A stretch of DNA of 64,000 nt from the NCBI GenBank assembly GCA_029202485.1, contig CP119313.1, positions 2,418,001-2,482,000 on the forward strand, in the 5' to 3' direction. Shown here piece by piece: positions 54,125 to 63,098 of the stretch (the first letter of the stretch is position 1; every line of letters begins with the position of its first letter). The translations under genes and the position numbers were made by a program. Under the pieces are notes generated by a model. The model worked only from the letters and a program-made list of their open reading frames with translations. It was not told the DNA's origin and ran no database searches. This DNA comes from Candidatus Pedobacter colombiensis (GTDB lineage Bacteria; Bacteroidota; Bacteroidia; Sphingobacteriales; Sphingobacteriaceae).

Positions 54125-54709
54125 TTAAAAAAATGTTATTTTTAAAAGTAAAAGTAATAAAATGATCAATTCTTGCTGATTTGCCAAATGCTCCCTCAGC
54201 TTCTGAAAGCCATAGGTTAAATGATTTTTAACTGTCTTCAGAGAGATTTCCATTTGATTGGCAATTTCTTGCTGCTTTAACTTCCCAAAGCGGCTTAAAT
54301 ACATCACTTGCTTGCATTTAGCAGGTAATAACTCCAAAGCTTCTTCCAAGCTTTTAAGCAGCTTCTCGTCAGTATCTTTATTTTCTTCATCTAAAGAAAC
54401 TTCATTGTCCTGAACAGCCAGATATGCCAATCGCTTTTCTGTTTGCATTTTTTCCTTTTTTATATAATTCAGTGATGAATTTACAATTGCTTTAAATAAA
54501 TAACTCTTAACTGATTGCTGAATATTTAGTTGATCGGCTTTATTCCAAACTGTTACAAATAAATCATGAACAATTTCTTCAGCAACTTCCATCTGCCCTA
54601 CATAACGATATGCCAGTGCAAACAGTTGTTTGTAATACTTTTTATAAAACAGTTCAAAAACCTTTTTGTCCTGTTTTCTGATGGCTTCTAACACGTACTG
54701 ATCTTCCAT
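54125..54709 (-). CDS. ECF RNA polymerase sigma factor
   Basis: The 194-residue sigma-70 family protein has region 2 (FYKKYYKQLFALAYRYVG, then DLFVTVWNKADQL) and region 4 (LPAKCKQVMYLSRFGKLKQQ, then ISLKTVKNHLTYGFQKL). It works with the downstream FecR and TonB receptor as a cell-surface signalling unit. A hydrophobic tail (LIILLLLLLKITFF) is unusual for a soluble sigma factor and may tether it to the membrane. Confidence 0.93.
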   Translation of the reverse strand: MEDQYVLEAIRKQDKKVFELFYKKYYKQLFALAYRYVGQMEVAEEIVHDLFVTVWNKADQLNIQQSVKSYLFKAIVNSSLNYIKKEKMQTEKRLAYLAVQDNEVSLDEENKDTDEKLLKSLEEALELLPAKCKQVMYLSRFGKLKQQEIANQMEISLKTVKNHLTYGFQKLREHLANQQELIILLLLLLKITFF

Positions 54710-54720
54710 AATCGGCCTTA

Positions 54721-55215
54721 CTATTTTTGTTTAAGTGTAAGATAACCTGATATTTCAGGTGTCAGCTCTAAAGTGTTTATCGAAACAAACCATTGTCCCT
54801 TTAATAAATTTCTCTCTTGCAAAGGGCTCAATAACAATGAACCTGAAAGAGGCAAAGAAATCGCTTTTCCACTGTTCCGGTATAGTTCTTTTATCAATAC
54901 ACCTACAGACCCTTTAGGACCATTTCTAAAGGTGATCAACTCAGGAACCAAAGCACTATACTCTAATTTATAACTCAATAATTTTGTAGCCTCATCATAT
55001 TCTCCTTTCAGTACAGCAGTGCCCTCCGAATTACTATTGGTTCCTTTTTTATCAATTCTTGCGGTTACAATATAAGTTCTAACCGGCGGATTAAGCATAG
55101 CCTTATCCTCCTGGTTATCTTGTTTTTTACAAGAACCAAAACACAATAACATCAGGAGCGCTATTATCTGTAAAAAATCAAACCTTGTAGCTTTAGTATC
55201 CCCCATTTTCTCCAT
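54721..55215 (-). CDS. CHRD-domain-like lipoprotein
   Basis: The 164-residue protein has a lipobox (CFGSC) after a 13-residue N-terminal lead and a CHRD-like domain (GTAVLKGEYDEATKLLSYKL, followed by LITFRNGPKGSVGVLI). It is 11 bp upstream of the sigma factor gene and may be part of the same transcript. The role is unknown, and an ATG at 55206 is another possible start. Confidence 0.65.
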   Translation of the reverse strand: MEKMGDTKATRFDFLQIIALLMLLCFGSCKKQDNQEDKAMLNPPVRTYIVTARIDKKGTNSNSEGTAVLKGEYDEATKLLSYKLEYSALVPELITFRNGPKGSVGVLIKELYRNSGKAISLPLSGSLLLSPLQERNLLKGQWFVSINTLELTPEISGYLTLKQK

Positions 55216-55322
55216 ATTTAGCTGAGGACTAAAATACTACTTTATAATTTATTATAATAGCATCTTCTTTGCAATAAAGACAACCGTTTATTAAAAAGGT
55301 CCTATATAGTTGTAAAAAAATA

Positions 55323-56510
55323 TTAAGCGGGCATTTCCACAACTTCATTAACATCCTTTTCATAATCAATTCCTGCTACGTCGAAACCGAAGAGATTTAA
55401 GAAATCCTTTTTATAACCAGAAAGGTCACCAATAAGGGGTAAAGTCTCTGCTGTAGCTTCAGTCCATAATTTGGCTACTTTTTCCTGAACATCACTACGC
55501 ATTTCCCAATCGTCTATGCGAATTCTGCCAGCCACATCGGTTGGCGTTCCATCAGCTGTATACAATCTTTCGGCAAACAAACGTTGTATCTGTTCTATAC
55601 AACCTTCATGGATTCCTTTTTCTTTCATCACTTTGTATAATAATGAAATGTAAAGTGGGATTACAGGTATGGCAGAACTTGCCTGCGTTACGAGTGCTTT
55701 GTTAACGGAAACAAAAGCTTTTCCATTGATATCTTTTAATTTATCAGTAATAGTAAATGCCGTGGCTTCCAGATGATCTTTAGCTCTGCCAATTGTTCCT
55801 TTCCTATACACAGCCTCTGTTAAAGATGGGCCAATATAAGAATATGCCACTGTAGTAGCGCCTGGTGCAAGCAAATTCGCAGCTTTCAAAGCATCTATCC
55901 ACATTTCCCAGTCCTCTCCACCCATCACAGCAATAGTGTTTTCTATTTCTTCCTCATTAGCGGGAGAAATAGATACGTCTGAAACTGCACCGGTATGAAA
56001 ATCTACAGTTTTGTTTGTAAACACATGATCGCCAATTGGTTTTAGTACAGAATTATGAATTACCCCTGTTTTAGGGTGCAATCTTCTTGGTGAAGCCAAA
56101 CTATAAATAACAAGGTCAACCTGGCCCAGATCATTTTTTATTAAATCAAGTGTTTCTTGTTTTATTTCATCAGAAAAAGCATCTCCATTAATACTTTTAG
56201 CATATAAGCCAGCTTTATGGGCGTGCTTTTCAAATGCCGCACTATTGTACCATCCCGGTGAGGCTGGTTTTCCTGGTGCAGATGGTTTTTCAAAAAAAAC
56301 GCCAATGGTGGCTGCATCAGACCCAAAGGCGCTGGTTATCCTGGAAGCCAGACCAAACCCAGTAGAAGCACCAATAACGAGCACTTTCTTTGGACCGGCA
56401 ATCTGTCCTTTTGATTTCACGTAATTAATTTGGGTGATTACATTTTGTTCACATCCCACCGGATGTGCTGTAAGGCATATAAACCCACGCATTCTAGGTT
56501 CAATAATCAT
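55323..56510 (-). CDS. fabV: Enoyl-ACP / trans-2-enoyl-CoA reductase (FabV/TER)
   Basis: The 395-residue protein shows the FabV layout: MIIEPRMRGFICLTAHPVGC at the start, the NADH motif VIGASTGFGLASRI, SLASPRR, and the catalytic Y-x8-K in YRKGTIGRAK after SYIGPSLTEAV. It reduces enoyl-ACP or crotonyl-CoA with NADH in fatty acid synthesis. It is a long SDR-type enzyme naturally resistant to triclosan in other species. Confidence 0.95.
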   Translation of the reverse strand: MIIEPRMRGFICLTAHPVGCEQNVITQINYVKSKGQIAGPKKVLVIGASTGFGLASRITSAFGSDAATIGVFFEKPSAPGKPASPGWYNSAAFEKHAHKAGLYAKSINGDAFSDEIKQETLDLIKNDLGQVDLVIYSLASPRRLHPKTGVIHNSVLKPIGDHVFTNKTVDFHTGAVSDVSISPANEEEIENTIAVMGGEDWEMWIDALKAANLLAPGATTVAYSYIGPSLTEAVYRKGTIGRAKDHLEATAFTITDKLKDINGKAFVSVNKALVTQASSAIPVIPLYISLLYKVMKEKGIHEGCIEQIQRLFAERLYTADGTPTDVAGRIRIDDWEMRSDVQEKVAKLWTEATAETLPLIGDLSGYKKDFLNLFGFDVAGIDYEKDVNEVVEMPA

Positions 56511-56529
56511 ATATAATTTTTTAGTTAAG

Positions 56530-57057
56530 TTAGAACATTTGACGATGGTATTCCATCACTCTTTCGAAACAGATTTTTAGCCATTTCGTATATTTATCTG
56601 GATCAGCTTTTAACTCTTCTGATAAGTCCTTCATTGCAATATAGCAGTATTCCGAAACTTCAGCAGGGTTTAGAACGGGTAGCGCATCTGTTACTCCAAC
56701 ATACACGTGATCATATTCATGTTCTATAATTCCAGGCATAATTTCCGTATCGTACAAGAACCTAAAAACAGGATGAATATCTGCCTTCATTCCCATTTCC
56801 TCACGTAACCGTCTATTTGCGGCATCATCTGTTGTTTCACCTTGTCTGGGATGACTACAACAGGTATTGGTCCATTTTCCACCGGAATGATATTTATCTG
56901 CAGCACGTTTTTGTAACAGTAACTCCCCCTTTTTATTAAATATAAATATTGAAAATGCACGATGACGTTTACCCTGGATGTGTGCTTCCATCTTCTCCAT
57001 CACTCCTATTTCATTGTCATTTTCATCAACAAGTATCACATTTTCTTTAGCTTTCAT
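56530..57057 (-). CDS. idi: Isopentenyl-diphosphate delta-isomerase, type 1
   Basis: The 175-residue Nudix-fold protein has the active-site Cys in TNTCCSHPRQGE and the Nudix-like RLREEMGMKA with acidic residues further on (EHEYDHVYVG). It converts IPP to DMAPP. The ATG at 57057 was chosen over a GTG one codon upstream. It lies 19 bp before fabV on the same strand. Confidence 0.95.
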   Translation of the reverse strand: MKAKENVILVDENDNEIGVMEKMEAHIQGKRHRAFSIFIFNKKGELLLQKRAADKYHSGGKWTNTCCSHPRQGETTDDAANRRLREEMGMKADIHPVFRFLYDTEIMPGIIEHEYDHVYVGVTDALPVLNPAEVSEYCYIAMKDLSEELKADPDKYTKWLKICFERVMEYHRQMF

Positions 57058-57097
57058 CACCTATTAATCATTTAAACTTACCACAAAATACAACAAA

Positions 57098-57481
57098 TCA
57101 AAGTACCATTTGATTGTATAACTTCAATAAGGTCTCTTTTGCATCGGTACATAAACCAGCATGTGCCCGCGATGTTTGTAAAACGGTACTTCGGGTAGCT
57201 GTGAGCCATCTAAATCTGGATGCGATATCCAACATTCCAATGGTCCCTCCCTGATGACCGCCTTCACAAATCCGCTCAAAAGCAAACAAATTCCCCTCCA
57301 ATACATCCAGATCTAAATCATTGCAAAACATGCTTAATTTTTCCGTATTCAGATTTATTAAAACGCCCAAAAATTTTTCTTTCGAACAATACACAACAAC
57401 GCCAACATTCATAAACTCCTCACGCTCTACCCTTGGTACAACACGAATAACGGCATACTCAAATAAGTGCTTCTCTTGCAT
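57098..57481 (-). CDS. DUF3037 protein
   Basis: The 127-residue protein matches DUF3037 (FEYAVIRVVPRVEREEFMNV and GVVVYCSKEKFLGV). The start lies inside the upstream HipA-like kinase gene, with a 23-bp overlap, so translation is probably coupled. The two families are regularly found together. The function is unknown. Confidence 0.85.
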   Translation of the reverse strand: MQEKHLFEYAVIRVVPRVEREEFMNVGVVVYCSKEKFLGVLINLNTEKLSMFCNDLDLDVLEGNLFAFERICEGGHQGGTIGMLDIASRFRWLTATRSTVLQTSRAHAGLCTDAKETLLKLYNQMVL

Positions 57482-58256
57482 CTTGCGCTGCTTTTACAAA
57501 AATTTCTGAATTAGCTAATCTGGTTTCAAGGAAATGAATATAGGCCGCTCTATGAGCTTCTGAACTTTCAAACGAATATTCATCAGCCAACCATTCATCG
57601 GGTATTAATGCTGCTATCGAAGCAATAATATCCGGATTAAGTATCGCACGAAACGCTTTGTCTACCGCCTCAAGTTCGGAGGCCATGGGCAACAATACAT
57701 GGTCTTTAATCAATAAAAAGGGACGCAAAGCTTGTTCTTTCCAGTTTTGCCATGAATGATGAAAATACAGAGATGCTCCATGGTCAATTAGCCAGAGCTC
57801 CCTATGCCAGATCAGCATATTTGTATTTCTTGCTGTACGATCCATATTGGTCAACAAACAATCCAACCATACAATTTGTGAGGCAAGTTTTGAATCAACT
57901 ATAGTAACCAGCGGATCAAAAGTAATCGCTCCGGAAAGATAATGCAAAGCCAGGTTAAGGCCTTCACTTGCCCGCAGCAAATCCTGTATTTCTTCATCCG
58001 GTTCTATTCTTCCAAAGGCTTCATCTAAACTGGCAAATACAATTTCTGGAACCCGCAAGCCAAGTGCACGTGCAAGTTCAGCCCCAAATATTTCTGCAAT
58101 CAGTGCTTTTGAACCTTGTCCCGCGCCTCGAAATTTAAGTACATATAAAAATCCATCATCAGCCTCTGCAATTGCAGGCATTGACCCTCCTTCTCTTAAG
58201 GGGGTTACATACCTGGTAACATTAACCGATCGCAATGCCAGCTCTGTATTATTCAT
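57459..58256 (-). CDS. HipA-like kinase
   Basis: The 265-residue protein has a HipA-type kinase core: a nucleotide-binding N-lobe (YVLKFRGAGQGSKALIAE), catalytic WLDCLLTNMDRTARNTNML (D-x4-N) and the metal-binding LIDHGASLYF. It is shorter than HipA toxins (about 440). No HipB-like antitoxin gene is next to it, only DUF3037. The ATG at 58256 (MNNTELALRS) was chosen over an upstream TTG. Confidence 0.8.
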   Translation of the reverse strand: MNNTELALRSVNVTRYVTPLREGGSMPAIAEADDGFLYVLKFRGAGQGSKALIAEIFGAELARALGLRVPEIVFASLDEAFGRIEPDEEIQDLLRASEGLNLALHYLSGAITFDPLVTIVDSKLASQIVWLDCLLTNMDRTARNTNMLIWHRELWLIDHGASLYFHHSWQNWKEQALRPFLLIKDHVLLPMASELEAVDKAFRAILNPDIIASIAALIPDEWLADEYSFESSEAHRAAYIHFLETRLANSEIFVKAAQDAREALI

Positions 58257-58310
58257 AACACGCAATTAATCGTTCTAAAATCAGGCATAAAGATATAGAA
58301 ACTCTACAAC

Positions 58311-58323
58311 CTGTACTGTACAG
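58311..58323. promoter_or_regulatory. Short palindrome between divergent genes
   Basis: CTGTACTGTACAG is a perfect palindrome around one central base, midway between the HipA-like and DUF488 starts. It could be a repressor site for either gene. Confidence 0.35.
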
Positions 58324-58380
58324 AATTTCTTTTATTGTTTTACAATTAATTACCTTTAATACAATTAAGGTTTAATACTT

Positions 58381-58731
58381 ATGATTAAGATTAAAAGAAT
58401 TTATGAGCCTGCATCAAAAGGCGATGGCTTCCGCATCCTGGTTGATCGTCTGTGGCCAAGAGGAATGAAGAAAGAGGATGCAAATATCCAGCTTTGGCTT
58501 AAAGAAATTTCTCCATCGACCGAACTCCGCAAATGGTTCGATCACCAGCCCCAAAAGTGGGAAGTCTTTAAAAAGGGCTATATGGAAGAATTGGCTACCA
58601 ATAAAGCTGTCAAAGAGTTGTTAAAAGTATATGAAACGCAACCAGACATTACCCTATTGTATGCAGCGCATGATCAACAGTATAATCACGCATTGGTATT
58701 ACTGGATTTCTTAAAAAGAGAGATTGGTTAG
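58381..58731 (+). CDS. DUF488 protein
   Basis: The 116-residue protein is a typical DUF488 member (IKRIYEPASKGDGFRILVDR, LWPRGMKKEDANIQLWLKEI, WFDHQPQKW, TLLYAAHDQQYNHALVLLDF). The family is of unknown function and widespread. The gene is monocistronic. Confidence 0.9.
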   Translation: MIKIKRIYEPASKGDGFRILVDRLWPRGMKKEDANIQLWLKEISPSTELRKWFDHQPQKWEVFKKGYMEELATNKAVKELLKVYETQPDITLLYAAHDQQYNHALVLLDFLKREIG

Positions 58732-58823
58732 AAAGAAATGAAATTCAGGCCGGCAGATTTTTTTGAATACACAGAAAGCCGCCTCGACGTGACCACTTCC
58801 TGTGTAATCAGATTTCATAACTT

Positions 58824-61800
58824 TTACATTCTTACAGCATTACCGGTTGCTACCTTTTTACGATAAGCCCAATAAAATACAATAGGGAATATAAACAGGT
58901 TGAATATAGTATCCGTTATCAATCCTCCAATAACTACCGTTGCGAGTGGTTTTGAAGTTTCTGAACCAATTCCTACAGACATTGCAGCAGGCAACAAGCC
59001 AATTGCGGCCATCATTGCTGTCATCACTACCGGTCTGATCCGACTTTCAACCCCAAGCCGTAGTGCATCTGTAAATGTCCATTCAGGATGCCCTGTCCTC
59101 ATTTCATTAATATTGGTTTTAAACTTTGTGATCAGGATCACACCATTTTGAACACAAATGCCAAACAATGCAATAAAGCCAATTCCCGAAGAAATACTAA
59201 AGTTAATTCCGGTAATCAACAAGGCAAATATCCCACCTATAATGGCAAAAGGCACATTATTCAAAACAAGTAATGAATCTTTGATGGTTCCGAATAGCAC
59301 AAATAAGATAAAGAAAATAATCAAAATGCTAATTGGAACAACCTGCATTAACCTGGCGGTAGCTCGTTCTTGATTTTCAAAATCACCGGCCCATTCTATA
59401 GCATAGCCTTTTGGAAGTTTAATTGCAGCATTTACTTTTTCCTGAGCTTCTTTAATTGTACTTCCCATGTCTCGACCCCTAACCGAAAATTTTATTGCAC
59501 CATAGCGTTTGTGTTTATCACGATAAATCATACTTGGTCCAATAATCTTTTTAATGCTGGCAATTTCCCTAATAGGTACTTTATTACCGGATAGCGTAGG
59601 GACACGCAAGTCACCTATTGCTGCAGCATTATTTCTAAAACTTTCAGGGTACCTGATCCGTAGCTCAAATTTTCTTTCACCCTCATAAATTTGGGTTGCA
59701 GCTTTTCCGCCAATGGCTGTTTCAATAACAGCGTTGGCATCGGCAGTTGTTACGCCATAAAGTGCCATTCTTTCCTGATCAAGGTTAATTTGAAGTTCAG
59801 GCTGCCCCAGGTTACGCATGATACCTAAATCTTCAATACCTACAACCTTCTCCATGATTTTAAAAATCTTCTCTTCTTGCTGCTCTATAAACTTAAAATC
59901 ATCACCAAAAAGTTTGAGTACAATTGAGCCTTTAACTCCAGAGACAGCTTCTTCTACGTTATCTGAAATTGGTTGCGAAAAGTTCAGATCTATTCCAGGA
60001 AAATACTTCAGTTTCTCCTGCATTCTAACAATTAAGTCTGCTTTACTTTGCTTGCGTTTCCACAGATCCTGTGGTACTAAGTCCACGTGAAACTCTATAT
60101 TGTAAAAACCGGTAGCATCTGTACCATCATCTGGCCTCCCTGTCTGGGAGATCACCTGCTTTACTTCCTCAAAACTTAGAAAGATCTTTCGCATTTCATT
60201 AGATAATTTGACAGATTCATCCAATGAAGTACTCAGTGGCCCAGTCGCCCGCACGTAGATAGAGCCCTCATTGAGTTGAGGCAAGAACTCTGTACCTAGA
60301 AATTTAAAGCTAAATAATCCGATAATCAAAATGACAATCGTAACAGGAAATGCGATTTTACGTCTTTTAAAACAAGTATTGAAAATACGAACAGCATTCT
60401 TTGTAATCCATATTACAAAGAAATTGTGCTTTTCCTTTACATTCCTATTCAGCAATATGCTAGCCAGCACCGGTACCAAAGTAAAGGTTAGAATCAGCGC
60501 ACCCAATAGCGCAAACCCAAGTGTCCAGGCTAGTGGTGAAAACATTTTACCTTCAACCTTTTCAAAACTAAATATGGGTAATAAACCTGCTATGATGATC
60601 AATTTGGCAAAAAAGATTCCCTTACCATTCACCAAACAAGCCTCTTTAATCATACCTAACTTACTCAGTTTATTAAAGCGCTCCATTCCCACCTTCTTGG
60701 CCCTATGGTCGAGAATCACAAAGATCCCTTCCATCATAACGACGGCCCCATCTATAATAATCCCAAAATCAATTGCCCCCATAGAGAGCAAATTGGCCGA
60801 CATGCCTTTCATTTTTAAACAAATAAAGGCAAACAATAAAGACAGCGGAATAACAATGGCAACGATAATGGTAGTACGCCAATCGGCCATAAAAAGGAAC
60901 ACAATTACCGTTACAAAAATAATCCCCTCCGCCATGTTGTGCATCACAGTATGTGTTGCAAAATCGACCAATGTTTCCCGGTCATAAAAAGTATCAATTT
61001 TTACATCATCGGGCAGGATACTGGTATTTAATTCATTTATTTTAACCTTTAAGTTTTTTATAACCTCACTAGGGTTTTCTCCCTTGCGCATTACCACAAT
61101 TCCTTCTACCACATCCGGGTCTCTGTCTCTTCCTACTTGCCCTAATGGTGGAAGGTTAGATTCAGTTACCTCAGCAATGGTTTTCACAAAAATTGGTGTT
61201 CCTTTGATATTGTCGACAATAACATTTTTGATTTCATCAATATTATTTAGCAAGCCTATACCTCGAACCACATATGCCTGACCACTTTGCTGGATTACAT
61301 CACCCCCAACATTAATATTACTTTTAGAAACAGCATCAAATACCTCTAAAGGAGTTACACCATATTGGACAGCCTTCTGCGGATCAATGGTAATCTGATA
61401 CGCTTTGGTTTGTCCGCCAAAGCTATTTACATCTGCCACGCCCGGAACTGAACGAATTTCCCTTTCTACAACCCATTCTTCCAAGGTTTTCAACTCCCTG
61501 ACCGATTTCTTGTTACTGGTTAGCGTATACCTGAAAATCTCACCCGTAGGTCCATAAGGTGGCTGTATTTCAGGTTTTGCACCCTCCGGAAGATCTGCAT
61601 CTCCCACATGGTTATTGACTTGCATACGGGCAAAGGCATTATCTACATCATCTTCAAAAGATACCTTTACAACTGATAAACCAAACAAAGAAGAAGAACG
61701 TATAGTCGTCTTTTTCTCTGTAGGATTCATCGCTATCTCCAGTGGCCTGGTCACAAACTTTTCCACCTCTTCAGCACTTCTACCAGGCCATTGCGTAATT

Positions 61801-61955
61801 ATTGTGACCGAAGTATTTGTTACATCAGGAAAGGCATCAATACTTATTTTCTTGAAGCTGATATACCCTCCCAGCAACAACAAAAACGTCATGAAGAATA
61901 TAAAAAACTTGTTCCTGAGTGAAAAATCAAGAACTTTTTTAATGACTTTATTCAT
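58824..61955 (-). CDS. czcA: Heavy-metal RND efflux permease, CzcA type
   Basis: The 1043-residue protein has two six-helix halves. TM4 carries DFGIIIDGAVVMMEG, the pattern of Co/Zn/Cd exporters (HME1), rather than the CusA copper type. The N-terminal region (SFEDDVDNAFARMQVNNHV, then PPYGPTGEIFRYTL) matches the heavy-metal RND group. It exports divalent cations from periplasm or cytoplasm. It lies 31 bp after the adaptor gene. The metal choice is inferred from the motif. Confidence 0.93.
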   Translation of the reverse strand: MNKVIKKVLDFSLRNKFFIFFMTFLLLLGGYISFKKISIDAFPDVTNTSVTIITQWPGRSAEEVEKFVTRPLEIAMNPTEKKTTIRSSSLFGLSVVKVSFEDDVDNAFARMQVNNHVGDADLPEGAKPEIQPPYGPTGEIFRYTLTSNKKSVRELKTLEEWVVEREIRSVPGVADVNSFGGQTKAYQITIDPQKAVQYGVTPLEVFDAVSKSNINVGGDVIQQSGQAYVVRGIGLLNNIDEIKNVIVDNIKGTPIFVKTIAEVTESNLPPLGQVGRDRDPDVVEGIVVMRKGENPSEVIKNLKVKINELNTSILPDDVKIDTFYDRETLVDFATHTVMHNMAEGIIFVTVIVFLFMADWRTTIIVAIVIPLSLLFAFICLKMKGMSANLLSMGAIDFGIIIDGAVVMMEGIFVILDHRAKKVGMERFNKLSKLGMIKEACLVNGKGIFFAKLIIIAGLLPIFSFEKVEGKMFSPLAWTLGFALLGALILTFTLVPVLASILLNRNVKEKHNFFVIWITKNAVRIFNTCFKRRKIAFPVTIVILIIGLFSFKFLGTEFLPQLNEGSIYVRATGPLSTSLDESVKLSNEMRKIFLSFEEVKQVISQTGRPDDGTDATGFYNIEFHVDLVPQDLWKRKQSKADLIVRMQEKLKYFPGIDLNFSQPISDNVEEAVSGVKGSIVLKLFGDDFKFIEQQEEKIFKIMEKVVGIEDLGIMRNLGQPELQINLDQERMALYGVTTADANAVIETAIGGKAATQIYEGERKFELRIRYPESFRNNAAAIGDLRVPTLSGNKVPIREIASIKKIIGPSMIYRDKHKRYGAIKFSVRGRDMGSTIKEAQEKVNAAIKLPKGYAIEWAGDFENQERATARLMQVVPISILIIFFILFVLFGTIKDSLLVLNNVPFAIIGGIFALLITGINFSISSGIGFIALFGICVQNGVILITKFKTNINEMRTGHPEWTFTDALRLGVESRIRPVVMTAMMAAIGLLPAAMSVGIGSETSKPLATVVIGGLITDTIFNLFIFPIVFYWAYRKKVATGNAVRM

Positions 61956-61986
61956 TTATATAAGTTTAAATAATAAGAGAATCAGG

Positions 61987-63093
61987 CTATTTCTTTAAAG
62001 ATTCGTAAAGGAACAATTGTCGCGAAGTAATGATCTGATCACCTGCTTTCAGTCCATCACTCACATACGCTAAATCTTCCACTCTTTTAGCAATAGTAAT
62101 TTCCTGAACATGAACTTTAGCTTGCCCATCCTTTATCATTACATAGTTACGGTCATTGTCGAAAATGATAGCCGATGCAGGGATAAATGGCAAATTGCTA
62201 CCAGCAACTTCCGCTATAGAAACTTTGGCAAACATCTGAGGCTTTAATAAATAGCCTGGGTTTTCAATTTTAACCCTGGCCCGCATTACTTTATTTTCAG
62301 GGTCTATTAAACTATATACCTTATCAATCTTTCCATAAAAAACTTTATCAGGATAAGATAACGTCGTGATCTTAACGGTATTTCCATTTTGAATTTTAGA
62401 AATATCAGACTCATATATATTAATCAATATATATACAGTAGATAAATCAGCAATGGTAAACAAGTTTTCAGCATTGTCGGCCCTTACCTGCATATGATCA
62501 GTAGCATTTTTCTCTACAACATAACCACCTATAGGCGTCACAATTGCGTAACCACGACTATTGGTTTTATTAATAGCCATAACATCTCCGGCACGTTTAC
62601 TTTCTGCTGTAGCTTTTTCATATTCAGATTTGGCTTGTTCCAGATCTTTCTCAGAGGCCAGACCACTTTCATATAAATCCTGTGTGGATTTAAGAATCCT
62701 TTTGGTGTTCCTTACATCTGCTTCAGAAGAAATAAGATCTTTCGCAAAACCGGCAATTTCTACACTTCGCATACTTGCCAGTACCTGACCTTTTTTTACC
62801 ATATCTCCCAGTTGTACATGAACATCTTGTGTAACTCCACTTACAAGTGGGAATATTTTAACCATTTTATTCTCATCCGGAGCAACAATACCGGTAAGGG
62901 TCAATTGAGTTGTAGCATTGCCATCCTTAACTGTATCTACAACCAACTCACTGAGTAATTTATCATTTAATTGGAACTGGGGATCTTTTACAACTTCTGC
63001 AGGTTCAGCGCTGTTACAAGAAATTAAACAGGTTAAAGCGAAAGTTGCAACGATCATTAACACTGAGATTTTAGGATTATTGTACATATACAT
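61987..63093 (-). CDS. czcB: Metal RND efflux periplasmic adaptor, CzcB type
   Basis: The 368-residue protein has a lipobox (LISC), split lipoyl halves (FPLVSGVTQDVHVQLGDMVK and IVTPIGGYVVEKNATDHM), a coiled-coil hairpin (about 115-165) and a barrel domain. It links the CzcA pump to the outer-membrane channel. It lies 5 bp after the channel gene, in one operon. Confidence 0.92.
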   Translation of the reverse strand: MYMYNNPKISVLMIVATFALTCLISCNSAEPAEVVKDPQFQLNDKLLSELVVDTVKDGNATTQLTLTGIVAPDENKMVKIFPLVSGVTQDVHVQLGDMVKKGQVLASMRSVEIAGFAKDLISSEADVRNTKRILKSTQDLYESGLASEKDLEQAKSEYEKATAESKRAGDVMAINKTNSRGYAIVTPIGGYVVEKNATDHMQVRADNAENLFTIADLSTVYILINIYESDISKIQNGNTVKITTLSYPDKVFYGKIDKVYSLIDPENKVMRARVKIENPGYLLKPQMFAKVSIAEVAGSNLPFIPASAIIFDNDRNYVMIKDGQAKVHVQEITIAKRVEDLAYVSDGLKAGDQIITSRQLFLYESLKK

Positions 63094-63098
63094 GCTTT

